Positions 25,214 to 34,457 of a stretch of 64,000 nucleotides of DNA are shown here, piece by piece. The notes beneath the pieces were generated by a model that was not told the origin of the DNA, did not search any database, and saw only the letters and a list, made by a program, of their open reading frames with translations. The DNA lies in the NCBI RefSeq assembly GCF_004119455.1, contig NZ_NRQT01000005.1, positions 417,044-481,043 of the forward strand. Reading direction: 5' to 3'. Both the position numbers and the translations under genes were made by a program. Within the stretch, counting starts at the first letter, position 1; every line of letters starts with the position of its first letter. The DNA comes from Chryseobacterium sp. CH25. GTDB lineage: Bacteria > Bacteroidota > Bacteroidia > Flavobacteriales > Weeksellaceae.

Positions 25214-25927
25214 ATGAAACATTTATTTAAGTACTTCTTCTTTCTGGCCATTGCATCTTTTTCAGTAGCCTGTAGTTCTGATGAGCGAGAAGAAGAAATT
25301 GTTATCCAACCGAGCCCTGTTAAAATCGTGTTCTACAAAAGTGCTGATGATTTTGCTACAACTTATGATCCTGGAAACAAAGTAAATTCAACAATCAGAA
25401 ACCAGGCATTTGATCTGTACAAGCAAGGGAACTGGAAAGAACTGGAAAAACTATTTCAGGCTAATACCCTGAATGGTGGATGGCCACCGGCAAATGGCGG
25501 ATATAATATTGTAGATGACGTTGCAATACAGGCCGGACAAAAGTATGACCGATATAGCGGTGCTGTAGGAAGTTACAATGGAACTGGAAATCCAACATTA
25601 GGAGGTAACTTTACCAGCCCTATTATTAATGGGTACGTTTACACCTTCGCGGAAAGAGCTTTAAACCAGCCTGAAAACAAGTACGATTTCTATTATCAGA
25701 TTGATGTCCTTAATGCATTACCTTTTAAATCTCAGACAGCAGATATTATTCCCTGGTTCAATCAGATAGGAAACGGAAAGCAGACCATGTGGAAAATTCC
25801 TATTGATATTAATACCGGATATCCAAAAACTTGGAATAAATTAGCAGAAGAAGGGTATATAAAAATTACGATTAAAAAGAGCCCTAGCGGTAAATATCCT
25901 AATCTGGAAGGAACCGTTATTCAATAA
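25214..25927 (+). CDS. Lipoprotein with a TNT-like (NAD glycohydrolase toxin) domain
   Basis: A 237-residue lipoprotein. The lipobox ends at Cys20 (FSVAC), followed by an acidic stretch SSDEREEE like the Bacteroidota signal for surface export of lipoproteins. Residues about 86-220 match the TNT (tuberculosis necrotizing toxin) layout: NGGWPPANGG (87-96), a D-R-Y motif at 112-114, FAERAL (145-150), the run ending in PWF (180-182), GNGKQ (186-190) with the glutamine expected in the active site, and the closing LAEEGYIKI. The family hydrolyses NAD. Surface location and toxin role are inferred. A 139-residue gene follows after 14 bases, in the position of an immunity or partner gene. Confidence 0.6.
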   Translation: MKHLFKYFFFLAIASFSVACSSDEREEEIVIQPSPVKIVFYKSADDFATTYDPGNKVNSTIRNQAFDLYKQGNWKELEKLFQANTLNGGWPPANGGYNIVDDVAIQAGQKYDRYSGAVGSYNGTGNPTLGGNFTSPIINGYVYTFAERALNQPENKYDFYYQIDVLNALPFKSQTADIIPWFNQIGNGKQTMWKIPIDINTGYPKTWNKLAEEGYIKITIKKSPSGKYPNLEGTVIQ

Positions 25928-25941
25928 TAAATTAAACTCAG

Positions 25942-26361
25942 ATGTATTCAATTTCAAAAAAAATAAAAATTGGTAAAAAAGCCCTGATACAAAAAGACAG
26001 ATTCATTAATGATGAAGCTATTCCAGCAGCAGTAACCCGATTTACCTGCTGTGAATGTGGTCAGGAAAATACAGTTGAAATTTCTCCGTATCAGTCGGGA
26101 TTTCCAATTCTTCAAATCTATAATGAAAACAAAGTAATATCAAGATCCGAGTTATTGAAGAATCAGATGACTACTGAAACTTCACAGAGAATGCAGCATT
26201 ATGGTGCCTTAACTGTAAATGATATGCCTACCCTATACTTCGGAACAAACTGTACATCCTGCAATGCGAATTATATCTGTATATTCAGCTATGGAGAAAA
26301 ACAGCCAAGCTTAGAAGTATTAAATATCTCAGGGATCTGGGAATATCAAGAAGTTGAGTAA
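25942..26361 (+). CDS. Small cytosolic protein downstream of the TNT-like gene, candidate immunity protein
   Basis: A 139-residue protein with no signal peptide and no recognised family. Two CxxC-type pairs, CCEC near residue 36 and CTSC near 113, suggest a zinc-ribbon-like fold (inferred). The last third contains aromatic beta-strand patterns. It starts 14 bases after the TNT-like gene and is therefore very likely cotranscribed. Small size, cytosolic location and placement fit an immunity protein, but a metal-dependent partner of another kind is equally compatible. A terminator hairpin follows. Confidence 0.5.
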   Translation: MYSISKKIKIGKKALIQKDRFINDEAIPAAVTRFTCCECGQENTVEISPYQSGFPILQIYNENKVISRSELLKNQMTTETSQRMQHYGALTVNDMPTLYFGTNCTSCNANYICIFSYGEKQPSLEVLNISGIWEYQEVE

Positions 26362-26388
26362 TTGAATATCATCAATATATTTAAAACC

Positions 26389-26418
26389 AAAAACCACAGC
26401 CCTATAGTTGTGGTTTTT
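26389..26418 (+). terminator. Intrinsic terminator
   Basis: Ten-base stem AAAAACCACA with TGTGGTTTTT and a ten-base loop, after the TNT-like pair. Confidence 0.8.
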
Positions 26419-26462
26419 GTGATTCTTAAACTAGCCGCTTACAAATTATATAGACAACAAAA

Positions 26463-26502
26463 CGCAAACATCTGTAAAAATCTGTGTCATCTGTGGTTAA
26501 AA
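26463..26502. repeat. Short dispersed repeat with iterated CTGTG words
   Basis: Contains ATCTGTAAAAATCTGTG and CATCTGTGGTTAA. A related segment, ATCTGTGAAATCTGCGCGAT, occurs at 42171-42190, also between genes. It is probably a dispersed intergenic element. Confidence 0.5.
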
Positions 26503-26586
26503 AACATTCAATAATGATTCTTATTTTCCCCCTACATTTCACTATTATCAAATGGTTTTCTATCTTTGTAATAAATAAAAAAATTC

Positions 26587-27054
26587 ATGGATAAAATTGA
26601 TAGTTTGAACCAAGTAGCAGAATTCCATACTACTTTCAAAGCCCCTATTCTAGACACCCCACAAATTCCTTCTCCAGAAAGATGCAATCTTAGAGTAGAA
26701 CTTCTACAGGAAGAACTTAATGAGTTAAAGCAAGCCATTGCTGACAACAATATTGTAGAAATTGCAGATGCTCTTTGTGACTTACAGTACGTTTTAAGTG
26801 GTGCCGTCCTGGAATTTGGACTTGGCAACAAATTTGTAGAGCTATTCAACGAAGTTCAGCGTTCCAACATGTCGAAAGCATGTGATAACGAAGAACAGGC
26901 TAATGAAACCGTTGAATTCTATAAAGAAAAAGAAGTAGAATCTTTTTATGAGAAATCTGGTGAAAAGTTCAATGTGTACAGAAAAGCAGACCATAAAGTA
27001 TTAAAAAACAAATACTACTCTCCTGCTGATCTGAAGTCAATTATTGAAAAATAA
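26587..27054 (+). CDS. MazG-like nucleoside triphosphate pyrophosphohydrolase
   Basis: A 155-residue all-alpha NTP pyrophosphatase of the MazG/PRA-PH superfamily. The metal-binding pattern is clear: EELNE at 42-46 and, one helix later, EIADALCD at 58-65 with Glu58, Asp61 and Asp65. The family hydrolyses NTPs or phosphoribosyl-ATP to monophosphate and pyrophosphate. It is not in a histidine operon, so a housecleaning role on non-canonical nucleotides is more likely than HisE activity. The thioredoxin-like gene begins three bases after its stop, implying an operon of three genes. Confidence 0.75.
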   Translation: MDKIDSLNQVAEFHTTFKAPILDTPQIPSPERCNLRVELLQEELNELKQAIADNNIVEIADALCDLQYVLSGAVLEFGLGNKFVELFNEVQRSNMSKACDNEEQANETVEFYKEKEVESFYEKSGEKFNVYRKADHKVLKNKYYSPADLKSIIEK

Positions 27055-27057
27055 CAT

Positions 27058-27621
27058 ATGAAAAAATTTATTACAAATATTGTTGCCGCTTCAAGTTTAT
27101 TTTTAGCTACTCAGCAGCTTAGTGCTCAGAAAGTAGTGGTTAACCGCGAAGTCACCACTGAAAAAGATGGTAAAATGCTGTTAGGACATCAGTTGAAAGA
27201 ACAGTTTCTGAAAGCACCTTATGCAGACTGGTATGTAAAGGAACATGACGAATATACTCTGGATCAGAAAGCAATAAGTGAACTGAAAAAGAAAAAACTG
27301 GGAACTTATGATATTGTTGTTTTTATGGGAACCTGGTGCGAAGACAGCCACAGGGATTTTCCAAGACTGACAAAGATATTGGAAGAAGTAGGTTATCCGG
27401 AAAACAAAATGACCATTATTGCTGTTAACCGTAAAAAAGAATCTCCCAGCGGAGATGAATCTCTTTACAACATCCAGAAGGTTCCTACCATTATTGTAAA
27501 GCAATATGGAAAAGAGCTGGGCAGGATCATAGAAATGCCTACCAGTGGATATATTGAAAGAGATTTAGTTGAAATTCTGAAAAAGAATGACTCATCTGTA
27601 ATTAAAGAAATTTTTAAATAG
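27058..27621 (+). CDS. Thioredoxin-fold protein with single active-site cysteine
   Basis: A 187-residue exported thioredoxin-like protein. The signal peptide is about 1-24 (QQLSAQ). The active-site motif is WCEDS at 93-97, so only Cys94 is present and the resolving cysteine of CxxC is replaced by Ser. The cis-proline is in KVPTIIV (Pro143). Such single-Cys forms cannot act as standard dithiol oxidoreductases but may work as monothiol reductases or binding proteins. It is the middle gene of a tight three-gene unit with the MazG-like and DUF4230 genes. Substrate unknown. Confidence 0.75.
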   Translation: MKKFITNIVAASSLFLATQQLSAQKVVVNREVTTEKDGKMLLGHQLKEQFLKAPYADWYVKEHDEYTLDQKAISELKKKKLGTYDIVVFMGTWCEDSHRDFPRLTKILEEVGYPENKMTIIAVNRKKESPSGDESLYNIQKVPTIIVKQYGKELGRIIEMPTSGYIERDLVEILKKNDSSVIKEIFK

Positions 27622-27623
27622 AT

Positions 27624-28229
27624 TTGAGAAATTATAAAACAATTTTATCGTTTGCAGCCGGTGCCGGAGTTATGGTACTTCTGTTTTTTGGACTTAAATC
27701 CTGTCTTAATCTTGGAAACAAAACGGAAAAGTCAGATTATTATATCCTGACCAACCAGATTTCCAAAATGAATAAGATGGTGGTGATAGAACAGAACAGT
27801 TCTACCATGCAGAAAACCAAAATGGGCTATGAGTTTATGGGTAAAGAAGTTTCAAGTAACAGTATCATTACCTTTACAAAAACCAACGCTCAGGTTTCCT
27901 ATGATCTGAATAAAATGAAGATCGAAGTGGATTCCATCAACAAAAAGTTGGTTATCACGGAACTTCCTGATGCAGAGATCAAAATTATCCCTAGCGTTGA
28001 AATCCAATCTCTGGATGATTCATTTTTTAATAGAATTTCTGAAAAGGATATTAAAAATGTAACGGCAAAAGCTAAAGAAACGGCCGTTAAATCTATCGAT
28101 CAGAATCAGTTGAGAACTGAAGGACGTAAGCAACTAATGGAAAATCTGGACAATATCTTTGTGTTAGCTAAGGCTTTAAATTATACCATAGAAGATAAAA
28201 CAGGAAAAATCGGTATTCTTGGACTCTGA
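27624..28229 (+). CDS. DUF4230 family membrane-anchored protein
   Basis: A 201-residue protein starting at a TTG two bases after the preceding stop. No ATG is available before the transmembrane segment (about residues 7-26, LSFAAGAGVMVLLFFGL), so TTG is the best start. The rest is outside the membrane and rich in beta strands, with a C-terminal helix (residues about 130-195). The pattern matches DUF4230, a family of unknown function often found as single-span proteins. A bidirectional terminator separates it from the convergent leuB. Confidence 0.65.
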   Translation: MRNYKTILSFAAGAGVMVLLFFGLKSCLNLGNKTEKSDYYILTNQISKMNKMVVIEQNSSTMQKTKMGYEFMGKEVSSNSIITFTKTNAQVSYDLNKMKIEVDSINKKLVITELPDAEIKIIPSVEIQSLDDSFFNRISEKDIKNVTAKAKETAVKSIDQNQLRTEGRKQLMENLDNIFVLAKALNYTIEDKTGKIGILGL

Positions 28230-28284
28230 AAATAATTCAGGAAACAGAATATACTGGTTTACCATATTTCAGAAAATAAAAATT

Positions 28285-28318
28285 GAAAGGATCTGTCTCA
28301 TACGAGGCAGATCCTTTC
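28285..28318. terminator. Bidirectional intrinsic terminator
   Basis: Stem GAAAGGATCTG-T-CTC against its complement with one G-U pair and a four-to-six-base loop. It lies between DUF4230 and leuB. Confidence 0.85.
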
Positions 28319-28351
28319 TTCTAACTATCTATCTAAGTGAACTTTTTTTTA

Positions 28352-29476
28352 CTAAACAATGGTCGATTTTCCGATTTTTACATTCTCAAAATTATAATAT
28401 GACTTTTCAGAATACTTAATATGATCTGCAATAAAGCTTCCCACTTCACTGGTAGAATAATATTGCTTTGTATTAAGATCAATGGTCACATATTTATTTT
28501 CAATGGCGTGTTCTACAGACTGTCTCAATTTGTTCGCTGCAGGCTGCAATCCAAGGTGATCCAACATCATTGCCACACTTAAAATGGAAGCAATAGGGTT
28601 GGCAATTCCTTTTCCTTTCGCCTGTGGATATGAACCATGAATAGGCTCAAACAATGCATTTTCCTCTCCTACTGAAGCTGAAGGAAGCAATCCTATAGAA
28701 CCTCCAATCACACTGGCTTCATCAGAAATAATATCTCCGAACATATTCTCTGTTAAAATAACATCAAACTGTTTTGGATTTAGGATTAACTGCATCGCCG
28801 CATTGTCTACAAACATATAATCTAACTGTACATCCGGATATTCTGAAGCGATTTCCTGGCAGATCTTTCTCCATAATCTGGAAGTATCCAACACGTTCGC
28901 TTTATCAATTAATGTCAGCTTTTTACTTCTCTTCTGAGCTTCCTGAAATGCCATGTGGGCAATGGGAAGAATATCCTCTCTGCTGTATTTGCATACATCA
29001 TAAGCATAAGCACCTTCAGGATCTGTAAACTTCTCACCAAAATAAATTCCACTTACCAGTTCTCTGAAAATCTGAATATCTGCACCTTCAATAATTTCTC
29101 TTTTAAGCGGACTTTTTTCAATCAGAGAAGCATATGTTTTTAAAGGACGGATATTGGCAAACAATCCTAATTCCTTACGAAGTTTTAATAATCCTTGCTC
29201 TGGTCTTACCTTGGCTTCAGGATTATTATCAAAGGCAGGATCTCCTATCGCTCCAAAAAGCACAGCATCTGATTCTTTACAAATCTTCAGTGTTTCTTCA
29301 GGCAGCGGATTTCCTGTCTTAAAAATAGCTTCTGCTCCAATCAGTCCATAATCAAATTGAAATTTGTATTGAAAAGCTTCAGCAATCACATCTAAAATCT
29401 TGATGCTTTCACTGATAATCTCCGGCCCAATTCCATCTCCGGGAAGAACTGCGATTTTAAAATAATTGTTGCTCAT
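28352..29476 (-). CDS. leuB: 3-isopropylmalate dehydrogenase
   Basis: Third step of leucine synthesis, oxidative decarboxylation of 3-isopropylmalate with NAD. The 374 residues match the family. The N-terminal [13 protein letters not shown], substrate arginines in [14 protein letters not shown] and the acidic metal site in [22 protein letters not shown] are present. It overlaps the end of leuD by 20 bases, so it is translationally coupled as the last gene of the leftward leuA-leuC-leuD-leuB operon. A C-terminal tail of about 20 residues past the usual end ([19 protein letters not shown]) is slightly unusual. Confidence 0.95.
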   Translation of the reverse strand: MSNNYFKIAVLPGDGIGPEIISESIKILDVIAEAFQYKFQFDYGLIGAEAIFKTGNPLPEETLKICKESDAVLFGAIGDPAFDNNPEAKVRPEQGLLKLRKELGLFANIRPLKTYASLIEKSPLKREIIEGADIQIFRELVSGIYFGEKFTDPEGAYAYDVCKYSREDILPIAHMAFQEAQKRSKKLTLIDKANVLDTSRLWRKICQEIASEYPDVQLDYMFVDNAAMQLILNPKQFDVILTENMFGDIISDEASVIGGSIGLLPSASVGEENALFEPIHGSYPQAKGKGIANPIASILSVAMMLDHLGLQPAANKLRQSVEHAIENKYVTIDLNTKQYYSTSEVGSFIADHIKYSEKSYYNFENVKIGKSTIV

Positions 29477-30065
29477 TTTTTGTCTGTGTTTTTAGTTCAA
29501 ATTCTGTAATCGCCTGTTTTTTGCTGATTAAAAAATCAATATCGTCATACCCGTTCATCAGGCATATTTTTTTATAAGAATCAAGCTCAAAAGTTTCAGT
29601 GGTGTCTTTAAAGCTGATGGACTGCAATTCTACATCAATGGCAATTTGATTGTCCGGGTTTTCATTGATTCCTTCTAAGATCTCTTTCAAAAATTCTTCA
29701 GAAACTTTTACCGGAAGAAGCCCGTTGTTTAAAGCATTTCCTTTAAAAATATCGGCAAAATAACTTGAAACAATAACTTTAAAACCATAATCGGTTAACG
29801 CCCAGGCAGCATGCTCACGGCTGCTTCCACAGCCAAAATTATTTCCTGCTACTAAGATTTCACCATTAAACTTAGGATTATTAAGAACAAAATCAGGATT
29901 AGGCTCATTGGTATGAATATTATATCTCCAGTCTCTGAAAAGGTTTTCTCCAAAACCCTTTCTGTCAATACTTTTTAAGAATCTTGCCGGAATAATCTGA
30001 TCCGTATCTATATTTTCTGCAGGCAATGGAACTGCAGTGGATTTTATGATAACTAATTTTTGCAT
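29457..30065 (-). CDS. leuD: 3-isopropylmalate dehydratase small subunit
   Basis: Swivel-domain subunit of isopropylmalate isomerase, partner of LeuC. 202 residues, the usual size. Hallmark segments: [34 protein letters not shown] and [23 protein letters not shown]. It starts nine bases after leuC and overlaps leuB at its 3' end, consistent with stoichiometric expression with LeuC. Confidence 0.95.
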   Translation of the reverse strand: MQKLVIIKSTAVPLPAENIDTDQIIPARFLKSIDRKGFGENLFRDWRYNIHTNEPNPDFVLNNPKFNGEILVAGNNFGCGSSREHAAWALTDYGFKVIVSSYFADIFKGNALNNGLLPVKVSEEFLKEILEGINENPDNQIAIDVELQSISFKDTTETFELDSYKKICLMNGYDDIDFLISKKQAITEFELKTQTKNEQQLF

Positions 30066-30074
30066 GTGTTGTCT

Positions 30075-31463
30075 TTAATTTAAACTTTCAAAAGCAGAAA
30101 TTCTGCCTTCTATTGCTGCTTTGGCTGCGGTAAGTGGACTTGCCAGAATGGTTCTTGAACCTTGTCCTTGTCTTCCTTCAAAATTTCTGTTGGAAGTGGA
30201 AACGCAATATTCTCCTTCCGGAATTTTATCATCATTCATGGCAAGACAAGCTGAGCATCCCGGCTGGCGGATCTGGAATCCTGCATCATTAAAGATTTTA
30301 TCCAGACCTTCTTCATAAATTTGCTTTACCACCTGCTGAGAACCAGGAACAATTAAAGCTTTTACGGCTTCAGATTTGCTTTTTCCTTTGATATATTGAG
30401 CCGCAGACCTGAAATCTTCAATCCTTGCATTGGTACAGCTTCCTATAAATACATAATTGACTTTTATGCTTGATGGAGTCTGCCCTGCTTCCAGTCCCAT
30501 ATACTGTAAAGCCTTTGCTTCAGATTCGTTTTGAGGTGCCGGAATGGTTTCATGAATTGAAATTCCCATTCCAGGATTGGTTCCGTAAGTAATCATTGGG
30601 TAAATGTCTTCAGCATTGAAGGACAATTCCTGATCAAAAACAGCTCCTTCATCAGTTTTTAAAGTATTCCAATAGGCTACTTTTTCTTCCCATTCCTCTC
30701 CTTTTGGTGCAAATTTTCTTCCTTTAACGTATTCAAAAGTGGTTTCATCCGGAGCAATCATTCCTCCTCTGGCTCCCATTTCGATACTCATATTACAAAC
30801 CGTCATTCTTCCTTCCATCGACATTTCCTCGAAAACGTTTCCGGCATATTCACAGAAATACCCTGTTCCACCATCTGTTCCTGTTTTTGAAATAATGTAA
30901 AGAATAACATCTTTAGGCTGAACATTCTCGTTAAGCTTACCATTCACTGTAATTCTCATCGATTTAGGTTTGTTAAGCAACAGACACTGGCTGGCAAAAA
31001 CCTGAGCAACCTGGCTGGTCCCGATTCCAAAGGCAATGGTTCCAAAAGCACCGTGAGTGGATGTATGACTGTCACCACAAACAATGCTCATTCCTGGCTG
31101 TGTAATTCCAAGTTCAGGAGCAATAATATGCACAATTCCCTGGTATTGATGGCCCAAACCGAATAATTCAATATTGTTTTTCTCACAATTTTCAGTCAGT
31201 TGCTGAACCTGATTTCTTGATAATTCATCACGAATCGGCTCTTCCTGATGAAGTGTTGGAACATTATGATCTGCTGTTGCTACAATCTGTTCCGGTCTGA
31301 ATATTTCCAGGTTTCTGGATTCCAATTCTGCAAAAGCCTGAGGGCTGGTTACTTCATGGATCAGGTGTTTGTCAATATAAATCACCTGTGGCCCGTCAGG
31401 AACCGTATCTACAACATGAGCATCCCAAACTTTATCAAAAAGTGTCTTTTTATCTTTGTTCAT
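30075..31463 (-). CDS. leuC: 3-isopropylmalate dehydratase large subunit
   Basis: Aconitase-family [4Fe-4S] enzyme that converts 2- to 3-isopropylmalate with LeuD. 462 residues. Fe-S cysteines are recognised in [13 protein letters not shown] and [13 protein letters not shown], and the substrate region in [19 protein letters not shown]. It follows leuA after 30 bases. Early residues [13 protein letters not shown] and the histidine-rich TADHNVPT are standard. No oddities. Confidence 0.95.
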   Translation of the reverse strand: MNKDKKTLFDKVWDAHVVDTVPDGPQVIYIDKHLIHEVTSPQAFAELESRNLEIFRPEQIVATADHNVPTLHQEEPIRDELSRNQVQQLTENCEKNNIELFGLGHQYQGIVHIIAPELGITQPGMSIVCGDSHTSTHGAFGTIAFGIGTSQVAQVFASQCLLLNKPKSMRITVNGKLNENVQPKDVILYIISKTGTDGGTGYFCEYAGNVFEEMSMEGRMTVCNMSIEMGARGGMIAPDETTFEYVKGRKFAPKGEEWEEKVAYWNTLKTDEGAVFDQELSFNAEDIYPMITYGTNPGMGISIHETIPAPQNESEAKALQYMGLEAGQTPSSIKVNYVFIGSCTNARIEDFRSAAQYIKGKSKSEAVKALIVPGSQQVVKQIYEEGLDKIFNDAGFQIRQPGCSACLAMNDDKIPEGEYCVSTSNRNFEGRQGQGSRTILASPLTAAKAAIEGRISAFESLN

Positions 31464-31493
31464 TTTTACTTTATCTTGAATTAAATCAAACCT

Positions 31494-32657
31494 CTATCCT
31501 ATTTTTCTGCTGCATGTTTCCATGATTAATGCCAGATCCTCGTTACCTATCTCCTTTTTAAGATCTGCTATTTTTAAGAATTCCTGATACAGATAATCCA
31601 GTTCATCTTTGGTAACATCATGACCAATATGTTTGAATCGGTAAGCTAATGCTGAACGTCCGCTTCTTGCTGTAAGAATGATGGATGATGCATTCACTCC
31701 TACTTCAGCCGGATCAATAATTTCATAGGTTTCTCTGTTTTTGATGACCCCATCCTGATGAATTCCTGAACTATGAGCAAAAGCATTGGCCCCTACAATG
31801 GCTTTATTAGGCTGTACAGCCATTCCCATCAGATCAGAAACCATAACGCTCATCTCATTAAGCATAACGGAATTAACATTGGTATGTAAATTCAGGTGTT
31901 TGTGTTGCTTCAGAATCATGACGACTTCTTCCAGCGCCGTATTTCCTGCTCTCTCACCCAATCCATTGATGGTACATTCAATTTGACGGGCTCCATTAAT
32001 CGCTCCGGAAATAGAATTGGCAGTAGCCATTCCTAAATCATTGTGGCAATGGCATGATAACACTGCTTTTTCAATTCCTTTTACATTCTCTCTAAGGTAT
32101 TTTATTTTCTGCCCGTATTCTTCCGGCAGGCAATATCCTGTAGTATCAGGAATGTTCAGTACAGTGGCTCCTGCTTTAATTACTGCTTCACAAACCTGTG
32201 CCAGATAAGCATTATCTGTTCTTCCTGCATCTTCAGCGTAAAATTCTACATCCTCTACATATCTTTTGGCATATCTTACGGCTTCTGCAGCACGTTCAAT
32301 AATATTTTCCCTTGTAGAGTTGAATTTGTATTTAATGTGTGAATCAGAAGTTCCGATTCCCGTATGTATTCTAGGTTTCTTTGCAAATTGTAAAGCTTCA
32401 GCAGCAGTGTCAATATCTTTTTTATTGGCTCTTGTTAATCCGCATACCTTTGCATTTCTTACGAGTTTTGAAATTTCAGAAACAGATTCAAAATCTCCGG
32501 GACTGGAAATCGGGAAACCTGCTTCAATGATATCAACCCCCAGTTCATCGAGCTTTTCAGCAATAATCAGTTTCTGTTTTGTATTCAGTTTACATCCAGG
32601 AACCTGTTCCCCATCGCGCAACGTGGTATCAAAAATTTCAATTTTTTCGGAGTTCAT
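31494..32657 (-). CDS. leuA: 2-isopropylmalate synthase, short form lacking the regulatory domain
   Basis: First committed step of leucine synthesis, condensing acetyl-CoA with 2-ketoisovalerate. The TIM barrel begins [13 protein letters not shown]; metal ligands are in [15 protein letters not shown]; the linker motif [19 protein letters not shown] and a final helical subdomain are present. At 387 residues it ends where the C-terminal leucine-sensing (LeuA dimer) domain would begin in enzymes of about 500 or more residues. This may reduce feedback control by leucine. Homocitrate or citramalate synthase relatives are possible in principle, but the leuCDB context makes LeuA secure. First gene of the operon. 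Confidence 0.92.
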   Translation of the reverse strand: MNSEKIEIFDTTLRDGEQVPGCKLNTKQKLIIAEKLDELGVDIIEAGFPISSPGDFESVSEISKLVRNAKVCGLTRANKKDIDTAAEALQFAKKPRIHTGIGTSDSHIKYKFNSTRENIIERAAEAVRYAKRYVEDVEFYAEDAGRTDNAYLAQVCEAVIKAGATVLNIPDTTGYCLPEEYGQKIKYLRENVKGIEKAVLSCHCHNDLGMATANSISGAINGARQIECTINGLGERAGNTALEEVVMILKQHKHLNLHTNVNSVMLNEMSVMVSDLMGMAVQPNKAIVGANAFAHSSGIHQDGVIKNRETYEIIDPAEVGVNASSIILTARSGRSALAYRFKHIGHDVTKDELDYLYQEFLKIADLKKEIGNEDLALIMETCSRKIG

Positions 32658-32686
32658 AAATAAAAGTTTTTTACTTAATTTTGACT

Positions 32687-32694
32687 CAAAACTA
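32687..32694 (-). promoter_or_regulatory. Putative leu operon promoter box
   Basis: TAGTTTTG read on the minus strand fits TAnnTTTG and lies 30 bases before the leuA ATG. No clear -33 TTTG and no obvious leader peptide or attenuator was found. Confidence 0.45.
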
Positions 32695-32806
32695 CAGCTT
32701 GCTATATTTTTTCATTTTCATTTTTTCAAAAAATTACAATATTCAACAGTTGAAGAAATAAGAGTATGTTGTTAATATTCAATTATTTAAATTTTAAAAA
32801 TTTACA

Positions 32807-34351
32807 ATGGCAGAATTGCAGAAAGATTTTTTGTTTGTACTGGTAAAGTCATTGACGACTTCCGAAAAACGACAGTTTAAGTTGTACGTAAACCGTCTCG
32901 GAATTAATGTAGATGCCAAATTTTTACTCCTTTTTTCTGAAATGGATAAAATGAAGGAATATGATGAAAGCATCATTATTGAAAAGAAAATTTCTACCAA
33001 GCAACAGCTTTCTAATCTGAAGGCACACCTTTACAAGCAAATTCTGGTGAGTCTCAGGATGAACCCAAGTCATCAGAACTATAGAATCCAGCTTCGGGAA
33101 CAGTTGGATTTTGCCAATATTCTGTATCAGAAAGGGCTTTATAAACAGGCATTAAAAATACTGGACAAAACCAAACAGTCTGCTTTGGAGCTGGATGAAA
33201 AGAGTATTGCTTCCGAGATTATTGATCTTGAAAAAGTAATTGAATCTCAATTCATTACACGAAGTTTTGAAGGACGAGCTGAAGAGCTTATCAAACAATC
33301 TCAGGAGCTGAGCAAACAGAACCGCTACACGACAAAATTATCTAATCTTTCTCTGAAATTATACAGTGAAATGCTGACTCATGGCTATGTAAAAAATGAT
33401 GCAGACCGTGAAGAAGTTATGGATATTTTTAACGCAGAAATTAAGAATATCAGGTTTGACAAACTTAATTTTACAGAAAAACTATGGTATTTTAAGGCCC
33501 ATGTCTGGAAAAATCAGTTGCTGCAGGATTATAAATACACGCTGAAATATGCCTATCAATGGGTAGACCTGTTTCATAAAAGACCGGAGATGATCTTCAG
33601 CCATCCGGTTTGGTATATTAAAGGAAATACTTACCTGTTGAAAATCCTATTCCTATATGGAAACATTGATATCCTAGAAGAGCATTTTGAAGAATTCAAT
33701 ACAAGGGTTAATGCTGAAAATTTTGCCCAGAATGAGAATCTTCAGTCTCTTATTTTCCTTACGCATTATAACACGCTGATGAATATTCATTTTGTAAAAG
33801 GTGAATTTTTTACAGGAACCAAGCTTATTCCTGAAATTGAACTGAAGATGGAAAAGCTTAGGGAAAGAATTGATGAACACCACTTTATGATTCTTTATCT
33901 TAAGATGGCGGCAATGTTTTTCGGGAGTAAGATGTACAAAAAGGCTATTGAATACTCTATGAGAGTTATAGAATCCAAAGGTAATGTACAGGAAGATTTA
34001 TTGTTTCATACACGAATCCTCATTTTAATGTCGAAGTATGAATCCGGAAATGATGAAGATTATGATGAATTTATTACTTCTACCCTGAAATTTGCTAAGA
34101 AAATGAAAAAACCGGAGGAATTTCACTTTGAAAGCATTCAGTTTTTTAAAACGGTGAATAATCAGCTGCCGGATCAGAGACAGAAAGTATTTGAAGCTTT
34201 TGATAAGAAGCTTGAAGAATTCTCTGAAAATGAATATTACAGAAGATCCCTATTCTATATTGATATTCACGGATGGATCAAATCTAAGGTTCAGAATGTG
34301 GATGTAATTGAAATTATCAAGCAAAAAGTGAGGTATAAGAGAAAAAGTTAA
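32807..34351 (+). CDS. Conserved helical-repeat protein of Bacteroidota, function unknown
   Basis: A 514-residue cytoplasmic protein without signal peptide. The N-terminal 60 residues (LVKSLTTSEKRQFKLYVN) are charged helices, and the remainder is made of repeated helix pairs such as ILYQKGLYKQALKILDKTKQ and AMFFGSKMYKKAIEYSMRVI, resembling TPR-like repeats. I recall the start motif from conserved hypothetical proteins of Flavobacteriia, but no function is known to me. It is divergent from leuA and monocistronic. A scaffold or protein-interaction role is inferred from the repeats. Confidence 0.6.
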   Translation: MAELQKDFLFVLVKSLTTSEKRQFKLYVNRLGINVDAKFLLLFSEMDKMKEYDESIIIEKKISTKQQLSNLKAHLYKQILVSLRMNPSHQNYRIQLREQLDFANILYQKGLYKQALKILDKTKQSALELDEKSIASEIIDLEKVIESQFITRSFEGRAEELIKQSQELSKQNRYTTKLSNLSLKLYSEMLTHGYVKNDADREEVMDIFNAEIKNIRFDKLNFTEKLWYFKAHVWKNQLLQDYKYTLKYAYQWVDLFHKRPEMIFSHPVWYIKGNTYLLKILFLYGNIDILEEHFEEFNTRVNAENFAQNENLQSLIFLTHYNTLMNIHFVKGEFFTGTKLIPEIELKMEKLRERIDEHHFMILYLKMAAMFFGSKMYKKAIEYSMRVIESKGNVQEDLLFHTRILILMSKYESGNDEDYDEFITSTLKFAKKMKKPEEFHFESIQFFKTVNNQLPDQRQKVFEAFDKKLEEFSENEYYRRSLFYIDIHGWIKSKVQNVDVIEIIKQKVRYKRKS

Positions 34352-34357
34352 TGTAGG

Positions 34358-34386
34358 TTTTTCTCTCGCTGATTTTGCAGATAATT
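34358..34386 (+). repeat. Dispersed intergenic repeat fragment
   Basis: Contains TTCTCTCGCTGATTTTGCAG just before a long hairpin. The phrase belongs to the intergenic repeat type that includes the CTGTG-rich segments at 26463 and 42166. Assignment by recognition. Confidence 0.4.
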
Positions 34387-34445
34387 ATCTATGTTTCTAT
34401 GTTGTTTTATTTTTCAACCCCATAGAAACATAGATTTTTTTTATA
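34387..34445. terminator. Long bidirectional hairpin
   Basis: Perfect fifteen-base arms ATCTATGTTTCTATG (34387-34401) and CATAGAAACATAGAT (34431-34445), then a T-run. It is placed between convergent genes and is possibly also a dispersed repeat. Confidence 0.75.
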
Positions 34446-34457
34446 AAGATTCAGGTT

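Noticed and set aside
28219..28419. 66-residue frame crossing the terminator between DUF4230 and leuB
   Set aside because: It spans a strong hairpin and overlaps leuB on the opposite strand; its composition is not protein-like.
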